A DNA stretch of 64,000 bases, taken from positions 372,001 through 436,000 of the forward strand of contig MU400509.1 in assembly GCA_022578965.1 (NCBI GenBank), written 5' to 3'. A program made the translations under genes and the position numbers. Origin of the DNA: Xylaria sp. FL1777. Lineage: Eukaryota > Ascomycota > Sordariomycetes > Xylariales > Xylariaceae. The first letter of the stretch is position 1, and the number at the start of each line of letters is the position of its first letter. Shown piece by piece: positions 1 to 11,730 of the stretch. The notes below the pieces were generated by a model that worked only from the letters and a program-made list of their open reading frames with translations, had not been told where the DNA came from and searched no databases.

Positions 1-138
1 GCGAATGCGGTCAGTCTGGGAAGAATGAGTTAGTCCTGTTAGAGGTGAAGCAGGGTGAAAATTCACCTCGGTTGTTGTGGAGACGATGACTTCGATTAAT
101 TCGTCTGTTAAGCTGCTTAACTTCGCGGCAAAGCTCAT
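1..138 (-). CDS. 5' end of an unrecognised gene, cut by the window edge
   Basis: An open frame of 46 codons starts with ATG at 136-138 on the minus strand and runs to the window edge without a stop. It begins MSFAAKLSSLTDELIEVIVS. The composition is protein-like (balanced, no low complexity). It would be divergent from the mannosyltransferase at 815, which leaves a normal-sized shared promoter of about 680 bp. The product is not recognised, and an intron may begin within the segment. A chance open frame of this length is possible, so this is a tentative call. Confidence 0.35.
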   Translation of the reverse strand, partial: MSFAAKLSSLTDELIEVIVSTTTEVNFHPASPLTGLTHSSQTDRIR

Positions 139-814
139 TTTCCTGGTTTTATTTGCCTATCCTAGGCTGAGATGGGATTAGACGAAGTTGTAGGCCATTC
201 TGTGATATCTCACTGAGTGAGGTGAAATACAATACCGTAGCTTCCCAACATTTGCGACCAGACTAATACACTGTGTTACTTGATTTACGCGGGTTAATTG
301 AACGCGCCAATACTACGTATGGGGCGTGTTTTGCACATGAATGTAGATAGGTATTTACCAGTGTGTTTTACAGTGTAGATACTGTATGCTCCGGTAAGTA
401 GATCAGATCCTAAGTCTAATGTACTTACGTATGCATGTTTCATTCACACCGCTTACACTGTGCAATTAACTTCTCCCCTTTCCAGGACCCGCCCGATAAC
501 CCCCCTAACCGGAGACAGCATACTTACACTATCTAGATCGCCAAGTGAAAGTCTAAAACATCAAACTTCAAGTCACTTCTACAAATTTAAATCTTTGTCA
601 CATGTCCTATCGCATTCTTGTTGACACGATAAGCTCGACCTTGCATCTGTCTGTCACTGTTGACTCAGGTTACCCTAAATTTTTTTCTTGGTAGAGTTTT
701 GCTACTACTACACAAGTTACTATTTAATCCCCTGATTCTCTGCTAGGCAATCCCAGCTTTCTACGAGCTGCTCATTCGAATCCATGTGTATCAGGTCATA
801 GGTCACATCTTACA
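139..814. promoter_or_regulatory. Intergenic region, probable divergent promoter
   Basis: No coding potential was found. The stretch lies between the putative minus-strand gene at the left edge and the plus-strand mannosyltransferase. It holds a perfect TGACTCA (661-667), the core bound by Gcn4/CPC1-type bZIP factors, 148 bp before the mannosyltransferase ATG. The site is seen directly; its function is inferred. Confidence 0.4.
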
Positions 815-2184
815 ATGGCTCTAGCGAGGCCGGTTCGCGCTTTGGCGCTTGCAGCCGTTTTCATCCTTATTTTCTGCTTCTACAATCTATTCCAACCCAG
901 CAGCAGCGCCGTCCATGACCGCGCCAGCCTCCAGACCAACGAGGACTTCCACGGCACATTCGAGAGGGATCCTAACTTAGATCGTAAGCAATCCCGATCT
1001 GTGTGTATATTCTATCCGCAGTCTGACTAACAAACCGTCAGTTACGGGAGAGCCTCCAGGGATATTAGTACGCGCCTCCGACGCCTATGCGCCAGGCAAA
1101 GCCGGTACCGCTCGAATCCCCGCGACCCTCCTAGCGCTGGTCCGTAACGAAGAGCTCCCGGGGATGCTGCAGTCGATGAGGGATTTGGAGCGAACATGGA
1201 ACAATAAATTCAACTATCCTTGGACCTTCTTCAACGACGTCCCCTTCACCGAAGAATTCAAACGCAAGACAAGAGCTGCAACAAATGCGGAATGTAGATA
1301 TGGTACGCGGGCACATTCGTTAAGTAGGAGCAGAATACTGACGCAGCCTTATAGAGGTTATTCCCAAAGAACACTGGGAGAAGCCGTCGTGGATCAACGA
1401 TGACCTTTTCGCCGAATCCGTCAAAATCCTCGAGGAGAACGATATCCAATACGCGGGCATGCTCTCATACCACCAAATGTGTCGATGGAATAGTGGCCTC
1501 TTCTATAAACACCCTGCACTTGCCGACATACGGTACTACTGGCGAGTTGAGCCCAAGGTGCACTTCTTTTGCGATGTTGATTACGATGTCTTCCGTTATA
1601 TGCAGGACAACAACAAAACTTATGGATTTACTATCACTCTCTATGATGCGCCGCAATCAATTCCATCTCTCTGGCCTGAAACGACCAAGTTCCTTTCGGA
1701 ACATCCCGAATATCTGCATGAAAATCGTGCAGAGGGTTGGTTAACAGATAGGATACGCCGTCCCGTTCACAACGAGATGGCCAACGGCTACTCCACTTGC
1801 CATTTCTGGACAAATTTTGAAATCGCAGATATGAATTTCTGGCGAAGCCAAGTCTACGAAGACTACTTCAACCATCTGGATCGAGCGGGTGGGTTCTTCT
1901 ACGAACGTTGGGGCGATGCGCCGGTACATAGTGTCGCGCTAGGTTTGTTTGAGGACAAGAATAAAATTCACTGGTAAGTCAAGGCATTAGTTCTTCTAGA
2001 CTTCAGGAGTACTAATGAGCAATTTAGGTTCCGAGACATCGGGTATCAGCACATTCCATTCTTCAACTGCCCCAACTCACCCAAATGCAGAGGCTGTGAG
2101 GCCGGGCGGTTAACAGACGGCGAGCAGTGGTTAAAAAAGGAAGACTGCCGGCCGAACTGGTTCAAATATGCGCACATGGATTAA
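815..2184 (+). CDS. Alpha-1,2-mannosyltransferase, KRE2/KTR/MNT1 family (GT15)
   Basis: Four exons, 815-983, 1042-1302, 1355-1973 and 2028-2184, give 401 aa. The family transfers mannose from GDP-mannose to N- and O-linked glycans in the Golgi lumen. Residues about 9-26 form a single hydrophobic signal anchor after a short basic N-terminus, as in type II Golgi enzymes. The catalytic domain shows LVRNEEL near residue 85, the metal-binding region HFFCDVDYDVFRYM, the TCHFWTNFEI motif carrying the proposed nucleophile glutamate, and the C-terminal YQHIPFFNCPNSPKC segment. Length and motif order match KRE2/KTR1 proteins. The last intron has an ACTAAT branch point at 2011. It converges on the WDR83 gene, with about 300 bp between stops. 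Which KTR paralogue it is cannot be decided by eye. Confidence 0.93.
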
Positions 2185-2486
2185 ACGTCGGTGTTTTGGG
2201 ATACTCCCAACTTGTCAGGTAGTGCACCAAGAGCTGGGTAGCCGTGTTTGGTCCGATAGGTTGTATGCAGGCTTGGTACTGGGATGTTTTTGGCGCATAG
2301 AAAGGGGCGTTTATGATGAGAACCAAGGCGTGACATTAATTACCTGTACAAATCTGCCTTACAAAGTTTTACGGCATTTCAAATAAATTTTCGAAACTCA
2401 CCCATGACATTTAAGTTGTGCCCTAAGGTGACGACACAAATGGTATGAAGTCATCATATCTTGTATTGTGCCGCTTGTCAGATACA

Positions 2487-3699
2487 TCAATTGTAGCCAA
2501 AGACGGTAACAACGCCAGATGTGCCACCGACACAGAACTGGTCTCCGAAACCACCCTCTCTCCAGGCTAGACAACTTATCACATTGGTGCGTTCTTTCTC
2601 CTTGCCATCCTTACCAACGACCTTTTTAGGTTCTAACCCAGCCGGACCCCATGGAATGCGTACCGTAGCCTTCAGTTCGCCCGTAACTACATCCCAAGCC
2701 CAGATCCTGCCCTCAGTGTCCTGACTTGGCGCCCCCGTCATCTCGTCGCCAGCAAGAACATATTGCTCCTTACCGCCTAGAATAGACTGTATACGAAGAT
2801 CTTCGTTCTTCCACCCGGAATCCCCGTACGTCTTGAGACAGCCGCCCGTCTCGCGGTCCATAAGCCGCAGTTTGCTATCTAGTCCACTAACCAGCACTGC
2901 CTTCCCATCCCTCGTCAGACACAGACTGGTGACGCTCGGGCCCACGACGTCCGTGACGCAGCGTCCGACACGCACGTCGTATGCGCGCACACGGCCGTCG
3001 ACGCTGCCAGCCACGATCTCAGGGCCGTGCGCCGCGACGGCCGTGACGGCGTCCTTGGCCTCGGTGAGCACCTGCACCGGCTTCGGGGCGCCGCTTCGCA
3101 CGTCCCAGATGCGCACGCTGGTGTCCAGCCCGCCGCTGATCAGGAGCGAGTCGTCCTCGCCCGCGAAGCAGACGCTGTTGACGCGCGCGCTGTGGCCCTG
3201 CGGACCCCCGCCGAAGCGGCGGAGCGTCTGTGCGCTCGCCACGTCCCAGAGGAACACGGCGCGGTCGCCGCCCGCGGAGGCGAAGCGCGCGTTGTCGGCC
3301 GACACGCTCACCGAGAGCACCTCGTAGCCATGCGCCGAGTACGTCTGGATCAGCCGGCCTTGAGGGATGGCTGTCGCCGCCGCTGAACTTGCCCCCTTCT
3401 TGGAGGACAGGTGAGATGAGGAAGATGAGGATGATAATGATGACGGGTGACTCGGTGTGCTGGACTGCGGGTTGTAGAGCCGGATGGACCTGTCGGATGA
3501 TCCCGCCAATACATACGTCCCTGGCGATGCCGAGTATGCAAGCGCGTGGACGGGGCCTGTGGATGGATGTTAGTACACCTGTACTGTAGGCAGCGGTGCA
3601 TACATACACCCTTGAAGGGCTGGGTCGAGATGGAGAGGGGGTCCGTCACTCACCGTTGGAGCCTAACAAATGTGCTACGGGCTTGTCAGGGAAAGCCAT
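2487..3699 (-). CDS. WD40-repeat scaffold, WDR83/MORG1-like
   Basis: Two exons, 3699-3654 and 3556-2487, give 371 aa. The short first exon encodes MAFPDKPVAHLLGSNG and splices in frame into PVHALAYSASPGTYVLAGSS, completing the first blade. The chain consists of WD40 repeats throughout (for example SIRLYNP, AVFLWDVAS, SVRIWDVRSG and IWAWDVVTGE as blade ends), which fits one seven-bladed propeller. Similarity is to WDR83/MORG1, a scaffold reported for ERK signalling and also found in spliceosomes. A Ser-rich loop at about residues 38-55 is a low-complexity insertion. The middle is strongly GC-rich (about 2900-3350), which creates long shadow frames on both strands. The WD40 fold is certain; the orthologue assignment is an inference. 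Confidence 0.85.
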
Positions 3700-4801
3700 C
3701 TTCCAGGTAAGCCACTGATCTCCATGACATGGCACCTCGTACGAGCCTGGCCTTTTTTTTAGGATGAGATGACTGATCGTCTTTGATTTTAACGGTAGGT
3801 ACGGTGTATACTGCACTGCAAGCAGATTTACAGTATGCACAGATATATAGACAGGGCAGGGAGGCGGGCTATACACTAGGTACGGTACAGGTACCAGCTA
3901 GCCTGGTAGGATACGGCCGTAGGATACACGTAGGAGGTACCCTCTTTAAACCCCAGCCTCTCACCGTATAGTTTACAAAATACCAATTGGCAATTTTATT
4001 TATTTATTTTCTCTTTTCTTTTTTAGACATGGAATTGATTCCCAAACTATAAAATACCCTTTCTATAATATTGGCTTAGAAGGGGTTACGCATAGACCTC
4101 AAATCAGCCGTTCCGCCAAGATACGAAAGTATCGGAACCACCGATATATTTATACCCTCGGCCCGGCAGCATGGTACTTGGCGGACTCGAAAACGATCAG
4201 CGTGAGATAGCCTTGGTATGCAAGATCGATCTCTTTATATCATTTGTTATTTTTTTTGTCCAACCAGAAAAGCTATTTAGTGTCAATCACAGCTGTCACA
4301 GGAGATCCTGGACTCTCGCGGTGAGTTGGGCAGACGTTAGGCTACAGTAGAGGCCGTGTGTTAGACCACAAAGCACTGCAATGCGGAAAATGCCATGGTC
4401 CCGGCCCCTAACTGCCTGCATTGTTGCATTGGTGTCTGCAGCATTGTTGGTTTTGTGCAGCTGAACCTGGCGTACATTGGCTGCGATATCCGCAGAATCG
4501 TTGCGTGTTATTTAGGCCGAGAGCTAATTAATACTACGATGACTTGCTAGATAGTACCGGGCGATAGTGGATCCAGCCGCACTGGACCAAGAGGCCATCG
4601 AACGCAGCCGTAACTTGCTAGCTGCAGGTATAGTTGCGATCGGTTCAGCTGGAAGCCGGGCCAGTTAATGAAGATGCGACCCTGCAAACGAGGGCGTTGC
4701 TTTAAACTTGTGGCAGCCCCCTCTCCCGCGCTGGGTCTCGTCCTACGAGTAAGTTCTCAACCTAGCGCCATCTCACCAGAGCGCTCCCCAGCCTCACTGA
4801 G
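3700..4801. other. Intergenic region, nothing recognised
   Basis: About 1.1 kb between the divergent WDR83-like and DUF7730-like genes. It contains AT-rich stretches (3975-4080) and no convincing coding frame or RNA gene. It probably carries both promoters. Confidence 0.6.
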
Positions 4802-5998
4802 ATGGCGGTCATCGACTACCTACGTTGCTGTTTCGTCCAGCGTAAATCTTCCAACAATGCACACAATAACGCCAATACCGGCCGTCCACCTCTCCCGAAC
4901 GTGCCGAGCCTTTCCCGAGGAGTGTCGGGCGAGGATTTCAAGACGCTGACAGATCTACGCCAAAAATGTGAAGAGAATACATTGTCTACAGCGGAAGCCC
5001 GGGCCCTCCTTGATGCTTCCGGAAAGGCAAATGCCCCCCTAACGCCTCGCGAGATAGAGGAGCTACACCGAATTCTGTCACCGCCTCCCCAAGCCGCCAA
5101 GCCGGGGACGTCGCCGGAGACGCCGGGGCCGGAAGTAGCACCACGCACACCGACGAACCACATGCTACCAGATATGCAGGCACAGAGTGACTTGTTCTGC
5201 TTACCCGCCGAGGTTAGAACTCAAATCTGGCGATACGCTATAGGTGGACGCAAAATATACCTAGCTGTGAAGAACGGAAAGCTAGTCCAGCAGGAGAACA
5301 TGGAACGTCCATATTGGCGACATGTTAGGGGACTTTTGAGTGTGCCACTGATATGTCGAAAATCGTAAGTTGAACAAGACTGCACTAACACTGCTTGTCA
5401 CATCTTAGTCGGCCATAGCTGCTAATGGCCATGCGTCTCACTGGCGGACAGATATCTGGAGTCCATAAACCTGCTGTACTCCGATAACACGTTTGGTCTC
5501 GGGATCGGATCAGTTGGTAGCAGCAAGGACTTCTTCACGCAAGCCGATACGCTCTTGCTGCCGCAGTGCATCGCCGCTATGACCAGCCTAGAAGTTGGAT
5601 TTCATCTCAGCGGAGGCTACTCGCAATATTACGACAGTCACCCGCAGGCCTGGGACATCTCACTTCACATCGTAGCTCCAGAGCCCCTGTCTACTTGGAA
5701 TTGTGTGTTCAAAGCATTAGCACAGATGAAGCAGCTTAAGAGTCTCGTTATCGTTGTCTGGGCATCTGGCGACAGGCGGCACGAGTTCAGGGCGAGGGAG
5801 TCGGAGCTGATGGATATTCCCTCTAGAATGACGGGGTTGAGGACATTTGATGTCTGGTTACCTTGGAAGGAGGAGAAGGAGGAGAAGGAAGGGGCGCTTT
5901 CACAATATGCTAGCAAGAAATCAAAACCCTATGTTGTCAGGAGGAATTTCGAGGATAGACGGAGGTTTGGTGTAAGTGTGCCTAATTGGCGAGGGTAG
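4802..5998 (+). CDS. DUF7730-like / F-box-like fungal protein of unknown function
   Basis: Two exons, 4802-5364 and 5452-5998, give 369 aa. The splice (donor GTAAGT, branch GCTAATG at 5421, acceptor GACAG) joins LICRKS to YLESINLLYSDNTF. The first about 125 residues are Pro/Ser-rich and probably disordered. The domain starts at LFCLPAEVRTQIWRYAIGG, the hallmark opening of the DUF7730 and related F-box-like domains common in Pezizomycotina ('LPxExRxxIYxY'). The typical exposed YSxNTF follows about 50 residues later. A charged stretch (KEEKEEKEG) comes from a GGAGAAGGA repeat near 5870. No catalytic motif was seen. Such proteins form large, poorly characterised fungal families, and no specific role can be given. 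Confidence 0.75.
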
Positions 5999-6561
5999 GT
6001 TAGAAGACTACGGTATGTATAATAATGGTTCATCTGCTATTTGGCTTAATAACAGGCACACCGTATCATACACCTACCTACCCAGGTACCTAAGATACGA
6101 TGTAGACTACCCAGGTATTTTACATAGAGCTATCAAGACATTTTGAAGGATCTGGACAATACCGTCATACCGCCTAGGTAGGTAAGTATATGTTCCTACA
6201 TATTTGAAGGGACTAATAGAACTCGCCAGAGCAATTTGAGATGTTTATATGCATATCTTATCGCAACCCCATTAGATGGTAGGGAAAGCCCCAATCAAAG
6301 TAGCAGCGCATTTTTTTCCATTGCGCTCGAGGTACCTATGCGCTAGACATCACCACCAATAGCTACTTACATTGAGTACCTTCTTAGTCTACTGGTACTT
6401 AGTTGTATGCAGCTTAACGTGCCTCTGTCTTCGTAATTTTTTTAAACCATTTCTCTTCACTTTTTGAGAGCTCCCACATGCATTGGTTTGATCACCCTCA
6501 TCCCACATACGGCTAACTTAGTAGTTACGTCTGCTTTGAAGCGTGATTAGTTATCTTTGCC

Positions 6562-9500
6562 ATGCTCCAACTAAGTCGCCGTAGACTTTGCCGCTTCACC
6601 AGTCCTCGTGTCTGCGCCTCATGCCTAGCAACGTCCTATCCAACATCTACCATCTGCCGACAACGCATCGTTGCTGGGCTTCATGCCCGATCCCTCAGCA
6701 CAACCCTCGCATGTCGGGAGGCCACCACGCCTGACACCTCCAGTCCTGACACCCCCGGTTCCGCTGCCGATATAACAATCGACGAAGCCGCGCCTTCGCC
6801 GGTCGAGAAAAAGAAAAAGAAAAAGAAGCCCAAGCAGGAGACTGCCCCTCCAGAAACCGACACCCAACGCCAGTTCAAAGTCCTCCAGGGTGCACTCTCG
6901 GCCCTGAAGAATGTTCTCTCCACGCAAGGCGTCGATGTTAGTCAGATACTAACTACGATCTCTAACACCTCCAAGTTAGACCCTCCAAAACCCACGGCTA
7001 AAGCGAAGTCCAAATCCAAGCCCAAGTCGAAGTCCAAAGGGGAGAAGACAGGAGACAAGATCCCCGAAGTCGCTACTGAAACAGCAGTACCTGATGGCGC
7101 CGTCGCCCCCCCGGCAACGGGCTCAGAAGTTGCGCAGCCAGAATCCTCAGATGGTAAAGAGCAAGCACGTTCAAAAAGACAGGCTGCCCGACTCAAAGCC
7201 AAATCTAAAGAACGTCCGCCTAAACCAGCAAAAGGTCTGGTTTCTGTCCGCCGCGTCAGAAATAAAACATCTCTGGAATCCCCCAAGGGTAGCTCAGGGT
7301 CTTCACCGAAGCCTGCGAATTTAGGTGTACCATTTGAAACAACAGTAACACCTTTCGAAGCCAAGAGTGCTAAAACCAAGTCAGCTCCTACGACTAGTAA
7401 ACTACCTGACAAAGTTCATCCCGGCGAACTATCGCTCGTTCCCATCAATACTTCTCAGCCAATTGTCCCAAATCTGTCATATGGCTTGGAGAGGGTTCTT
7501 TTTAACCCTGGGGTTTACCAGCTCCAAGATTCCCGCTCCCGAGTTTACAACTTCGATCCTTATCTGTCAGAAATCATGCCTGTCAAAGAGTTTGACTTCA
7601 ATGCTTTGAAGCAGTATGTCACTTCATCCAAAGATAAAACGCTTATCTCGATCGCAAAAGAGAACCAGAAGAAGTACACGGGATCAACATCTAGCATGAC
7701 GTCTATGCTTGCTCACTTCCATTACCTCCTCTCTTCGTGGCGCGAGGTAAACGTGTCGATGTTGTCTAGGAGCATTGTCCCGGAATCAGTGCAGTACACT
7801 AGAATCATGAAAGCACCTGCAGCGACCTTTTTGCACTGGAAAGATGGCACATATGCTATCGACGCTGACAAGGAGTTCGACAGTGCGAACATTCTTAGCA
7901 TGCTGGGTAAGTCAATGGAGAAGCTCTTGACGCTCTCCAAAGACGACTACGAAAGGTATCGGCGTGGAAATTCCGATCAAATCACAGAGGAAGAGCGAAA
8001 TGCCGAGGAAGCATACCACTACACAGCCTTTCAGGATTTTATGATGCGATCACAGCTTGACGCCTATGACCCAAGAGTCCCGGGAACAGGCATGTTTGAC
8101 CTGAAGACTCGTGCAGTTATCTCTATTCGCATGGATGCCCAAGGCTACGAGAAAGGTCTCGGCTACGAAATACGAACGCGATTCGGTCAATGGGCATCTT
8201 TCGAACGAGAGTACTATGATATGATTCGATCAGCATTTTTGAAGTACTCACTTCAAGTCCGTATGGGTAGAATGGATGGCATATTTGTCGCGTTCCACAA
8301 TACTGAACGCATATTTGGGTTCCAGTATATCCCTCTCACGGAAATGGATTTGTCCCTACACGGAACCGATAATAGGAAACTAGGTGATCATGAATTCAAG
8401 GCCAGCTTGAAGCTTTTGAACGAGCTTCTAAATCGTGCCACCCAGAAATGGCCTGAGCAGTCCTTGCGTCTACACTTCGAGACGAGGGCGTCTAAAGGGG
8501 CACCGTTCATGTATTTCTTTGCAAAACCTACTACTCCAGAGGAAATAGCAGCAGTGCAAGATGCGGGAAAGGCTTCTGTAGAGGCTTTTGAGAAAAATAT
8601 CCTCGGACTAGCGGAACGTACTACTGAAGAGATGGAAGATCGGACTGAAATTAACGACACGACCGAAGATGAACTCGATCAAGCTCCCTCTCCAGCTCAA
8701 GAAATAGATAGCCTTGCTGCTTGGCAAGAAGCCCGTCAGATGGTTGAAGAGGCTATGGGGGACGATGAAGATGGAGTCGGACTAGTGCGGGAAGCCATTG
8801 GAGACGCACTAGAGCAAAGCGGCATTCTCCGTGCTAGATCCCTTTCAGACTCGCGCGAGTACGTCGATGCCCTTCTTGGAGCTCTCATAGGACGTGTACC
8901 ATCTACCCAAGGAGACATAGCCGCTACCGATGCAAATGAAGAGGAGGCTGTTGAGGAAGATGAAGTTGAAGAGTCAAATGAAAGCTGTCCATCTACACTA
9001 CTACAATCGGAAACCGAGTCAGCGACCTCCAATTCCACTCTAAATCAAGAGATTGACCTAGAAGAGGGTCCTGAGAGTCAATCTCCAAGTCAGGAAAATA
9101 CCGAGGACTCGAGCCCTACTAAGAATGAGCGTGACAGCTACACTGATCCTCCCGAACCAGAAGTCACATCGACAACGGTAGGAGACAGTCCTTATCTAAG
9201 CCAGCCGAGCGAGGATATTCACGAGATACAGTCGCATGATTTTCAGGCAACTTCCACCGAAACTATGAAAGAAGAGTCACCAATACAGGCCGACCAGAAC
9301 ATCAAGACGTTAAACAACGGTGGGTCGCCTGCCAACCCGAGGAACCTAGAGGAGGAATTTGATGAGGATGATAACGACGAGGAGACAAGCGAAGCTGAGC
9401 TTGAGACCGACATTGGAACAAAGGAATTTAGGGAAGACGTTGGGTCTTCAACCTTGGAGCCATTGAAGAGTCTCATTATGCGCATGGCGCAAAGGATTGA

Positions 9501-10233
9501 CGAGCAGTCTGTTTCTGATACGAGCATGAACAGTCCACAGGATGACGCATCTAAACTAAAAGAATTTGAGCGTATTCTTGGACACCTCATTTCTCAATCT
9601 AGAGCAGGTCAAGATCGCCTGTCAATATCAAGCCTTCCCGATGGTGCTTCTGCAGATATATCTGGCTCGAGTGAGGTAGCCTCTACTCCGGATACCCAGA
9701 CGGAAGGAACAATACAGCCAGCCGTCGCCGAACAAACTCAATCCAATCAAAACTCTCCGGAAGATGAGTTACTTGCCCTCACCTTGACCATCAAGAACAA
9801 AGTAAACGGCAAGTATGTGGAACGACCCCGTGATCTTGGCGAAAAGGACGATTGGACTGTTGAATACGAAATACAAGAAGTCAAACAGCCACGTGCGAGA
9901 ACAATCTATGAGGCACTTATAGATAGGCGACGCAAAACTTTCGTGGACGCGGGGAATAAAGACGCCCAGTGGTACAGTATGTTTGGAGGCAACCTTACCT
10001 TACATACCCAGCAAGGTCGGAAGTTTCGAGAGCAAGAGACAGAGAAGACAGAAGGTCAGCCTGTGTATATGGTGGACATTAAGGGACCGCTTAAATGGGG
10101 GGACGTCTTTCGTAGACAGCCGAAGACTTTGCAAAGTGTGATCAGGGAAATGCAAGAGTCTGTCCCAAACATATCTGGGTCTGAAGTAGGGAAGGATGAT
10201 GAGGCTAACTCGAGCCAAACGAAAGAAGAGTAA
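6562..10233 (+). CDS. Mitochondrial mRNA-processing protein, Pet127 homologue
   Basis: An intronless frame of 1223 aa. In yeast, Pet127 acts at the mitochondrial inner membrane in 5' processing and turnover of mitochondrial RNA. The N-terminus is Arg/Ser-rich and lacks acid (MLQLSRRRLCRFTSPRVCAS), a good presequence. Residues 75-290 are Lys/Pro/Ser-rich linker. The conserved Pet127 core runs from about residue 305 (LSYGLERVLFNPGVYQLQD) to about 690, with FDPYLSEIMPVKEFDF, KAPAATFLHWKDGTYAID and FDLKTRAVISIRMD. An acidic disordered stretch (about 690-1080) separates it from the conserved C-terminal part, DDWTVEYEIQEV through GPLKWGDVFRRQP. It is longer than the roughly 800-aa yeast protein because of the two disordered regions. 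The start is the only ATG giving a presequence. Confidence 0.88.
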   Translation: MLQLSRRRLCRFTSPRVCASCLATSYPTSTICRQRIVAGLHARSLSTTLACREATTPDTSSPDTPGSAADITIDEAAPSPVEKKKKKKKPKQETAPPETDTQRQFKVLQGALSALKNVLSTQGVDVSQILTTISNTSKLDPPKPTAKAKSKSKPKSKSKGEKTGDKIPEVATETAVPDGAVAPPATGSEVAQPESSDGKEQARSKRQAARLKAKSKERPPKPAKGLVSVRRVRNKTSLESPKGSSGSSPKPANLGVPFETTVTPFEAKSAKTKSAPTTSKLPDKVHPGELSLVPINTSQPIVPNLSYGLERVLFNPGVYQLQDSRSRVYNFDPYLSEIMPVKEFDFNALKQYVTSSKDKTLISIAKENQKKYTGSTSSMTSMLAHFHYLLSSWREVNVSMLSRSIVPESVQYTRIMKAPAATFLHWKDGTYAIDADKEFDSANILSMLGKSMEKLLTLSKDDYERYRRGNSDQITEEERNAEEAYHYTAFQDFMMRSQLDAYDPRVPGTGMFDLKTRAVISIRMDAQGYEKGLGYEIRTRFGQWASFEREYYDMIRSAFLKYSLQVRMGRMDGIFVAFHNTERIFGFQYIPLTEMDLSLHGTDNRKLGDHEFKASLKLLNELLNRATQKWPEQSLRLHFETRASKGAPFMYFFAKPTTPEEIAAVQDAGKASVEAFEKNILGLAERTTEEMEDRTEINDTTEDELDQAPSPAQEIDSLAAWQEARQMVEEAMGDDEDGVGLVREAIGDALEQSGILRARSLSDSREYVDALLGALIGRVPSTQGDIAATDANEEEAVEEDEVEESNESCPSTLLQSETESATSNSTLNQEIDLEEGPESQSPSQENTEDSSPTKNERDSYTDPPEPEVTSTTVGDSPYLSQPSEDIHEIQSHDFQATSTETMKEESPIQADQNIKTLNNGGSPANPRNLEEEFDEDDNDEETSEAELETDIGTKEFREDVGSSTLEPLKSLIMRMAQRIDEQSVSDTSMNSPQDDASKLKEFERILGHLISQSRAGQDRLSISSLPDGASADISGSSEVASTPDTQTEGTIQPAVAEQTQSNQNSPEDELLALTLTIKNKVNGKYVERPRDLGEKDDWTVEYEIQEVKQPRARTIYEALIDRRRKTFVDAGNKDAQWYSMFGGNLTLHTQQGRKFREQETEKTEGQPVYMVDIKGPLKWGDVFRRQPKTLQSVIREMQESVPNISGSEVGKDDEANSSQTKEE

Positions 10234-10911
10234 TTCTCTCTTCTCGCTCTCGTATGGCATTCTGGAAAATGCATTTCATTGAATACGAGACGGTGGAATG
10301 GGACTGTTAGACCTCGGGAGATAAGTCTACACTTGTAACATATGACGGCATAAAATGCAGATACGGACTGTCTGTCTGGAAGAGGATCATGTGGCACGGT
10401 ATACACAAAATGGCGCATTGAGTCTCAACTCTTGTAATCATGTATTATATTATTGATACCACTTATTATACAAGTCACATCTGCACTTGTCCATAGTCAT
10501 CTAGGTGTAGCAAATCTAGTCAATGAGTCGATATTGATATTCTCATTGCCGAAATCTCATGCCCTACCCCTAGCTAAGCTGTCTTGTTATATTGCTGCCT
10601 CTTGAAAACGAGATGAGATACTAGAACGATATATGAAAATCCTGCGATTACTGTCTTCGCTCTGTAGAATGTACCGGCTCTTTACTCGTACCGAAGCTCG
10701 CACGTTATATCCGAGACAGTAACCTCGTCTTTTCTCTTCTAGCATAATCACCAATATGCAACGGTTTCATGTTCCGTTTTTGTTCCCATCAGTAATGAGC
10801 TTCTCGTCCCCTCGCCACGAGAGTGAGGACACCGAATACGGCGAAATGCGAAGATAAATTTCCCTACCTACAGCCAGGGGCTAAGGCGTCGTGGATAAGG
10901 CAGCGGAACCT
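10234..10911. other. Intergenic region, nothing recognised
   Basis: AT-rich 3' flanks of two convergent genes (Pet127 homologue on plus, unknown protein on minus). No RNA gene or open frame of note was seen. Confidence 0.6.
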
Positions 10912-11730
10912 TCACGAATATGCCAACGCCTCTTCCGGAGAGGGAACGGGAGCAGAATCACCACATCGCGCAAGCTCCACGATAAGATTTAGTCGCAGCT
11001 CTAGAGGCGACGGGCTGGTACAGTACGCGCTGCTCTCGAAACCCTCGCTGACGAAGACGAACCGCTTCACGGATGCGTGGGACATAGCCTCTGCGTGGTG
11101 GTGCAGCAAAGCCAGCACGCCGCGCGTGAACGGGTCGTTGACGAGTAAGTCCCGGAAGGCCTGGTGGTTCGGGAAGTCTTCTCGTAGATGAATCTCGGGC
11201 TCGATCTCGACGGCTCCGCGCGAGAGGATGTCGTGGCCTGTGAGCTCGTATACACGCTGGAACGTTGCGCGCGAGGTCTCGTTGAGGATGTTGGCCACGC
11301 CCATCCAGCGGAGTTGCGATAGAGATGAAGACGTAGAGACGCAGGCTGAGATGTAGTTATCCGCTATCATGTCCCTGTATCGCATGGGCGTGAGCCGCCC
11401 AGCCCCTGAGATGGTTAGATATATGGCGAAGGTCACGTAGGCGTGATGTGAGGGCGACACTGCGTACCCGTTGAGAAGCCTCGGGCTCCCCGAATCTCGG
11501 GAGGAAGTCGAGGAGAGCGTAGAGTACGGTAATGTGATCTTGAAGGTACTCCATTCCGGAATCGTGGGTAGAGAGGAAGAAGAATGTGAAGATTCGTCCA
11601 GGCTTGCACGTGTGAGATACGGATCTATGAATGCTGTGTCCCTGGCCTCCCACTCCGTGGATTCGCGCACAAGACCGAAGTCTTCAATCCTATGTCTTAG
11701 GACACTACCGCTGTTATTAGAAGCTGCCAT
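10912..11730 (-). CDS. Hypothetical protein, 272 aa
   Basis: A single uninterrupted frame starts at the ATG at 11728-11730 (MAASNNSGSVLRHRIEDFGL) and ends at 10912. I do not recognise the family. It has no signal peptide, no clear transmembrane segment and no known catalytic motif. A Ser-rich stretch lies at about residues 46-80, followed by a mixed segment with SHHAYVTFAIYLTISGAG and a C-terminal half rich in Leu, His and acidic residues (NDPFTRGVLALLHHHAEAM). GC-rich third positions support real coding. It sits between the Pet127 homologue (convergent) and the 3' end of GCN2, in the same orientation as GCN2. No function is proposed. Confidence 0.6.
   Translation of the reverse strand: MAASNNSGSVLRHRIEDFGLVRESTEWEARDTAFIDPYLTRASLDESSHSSSSLPTIPEWSTFKITLPYSTLSSTSSRDSGSPRLLNGYAVSPSHHAYVTFAIYLTISGAGRLTPMRYRDMIADNYISACVSTSSSLSQLRWMGVANILNETSRATFQRVYELTGHDILSRGAVEIEPEIHLREDFPNHQAFRDLLVNDPFTRGVLALLHHHAEAMSHASVKRFVFVSEGFESSAYCTSPSPLELRLNLIVELARCGDSAPVPSPEEALAYS

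Noticed and set aside
3019..3609. 196-codon minus-strand frame and long plus-strand frames over the WDR83-like gene
   Set aside because: Arg-rich shadows of a GC-rich WD40 exon in other frames; no domain of their own.
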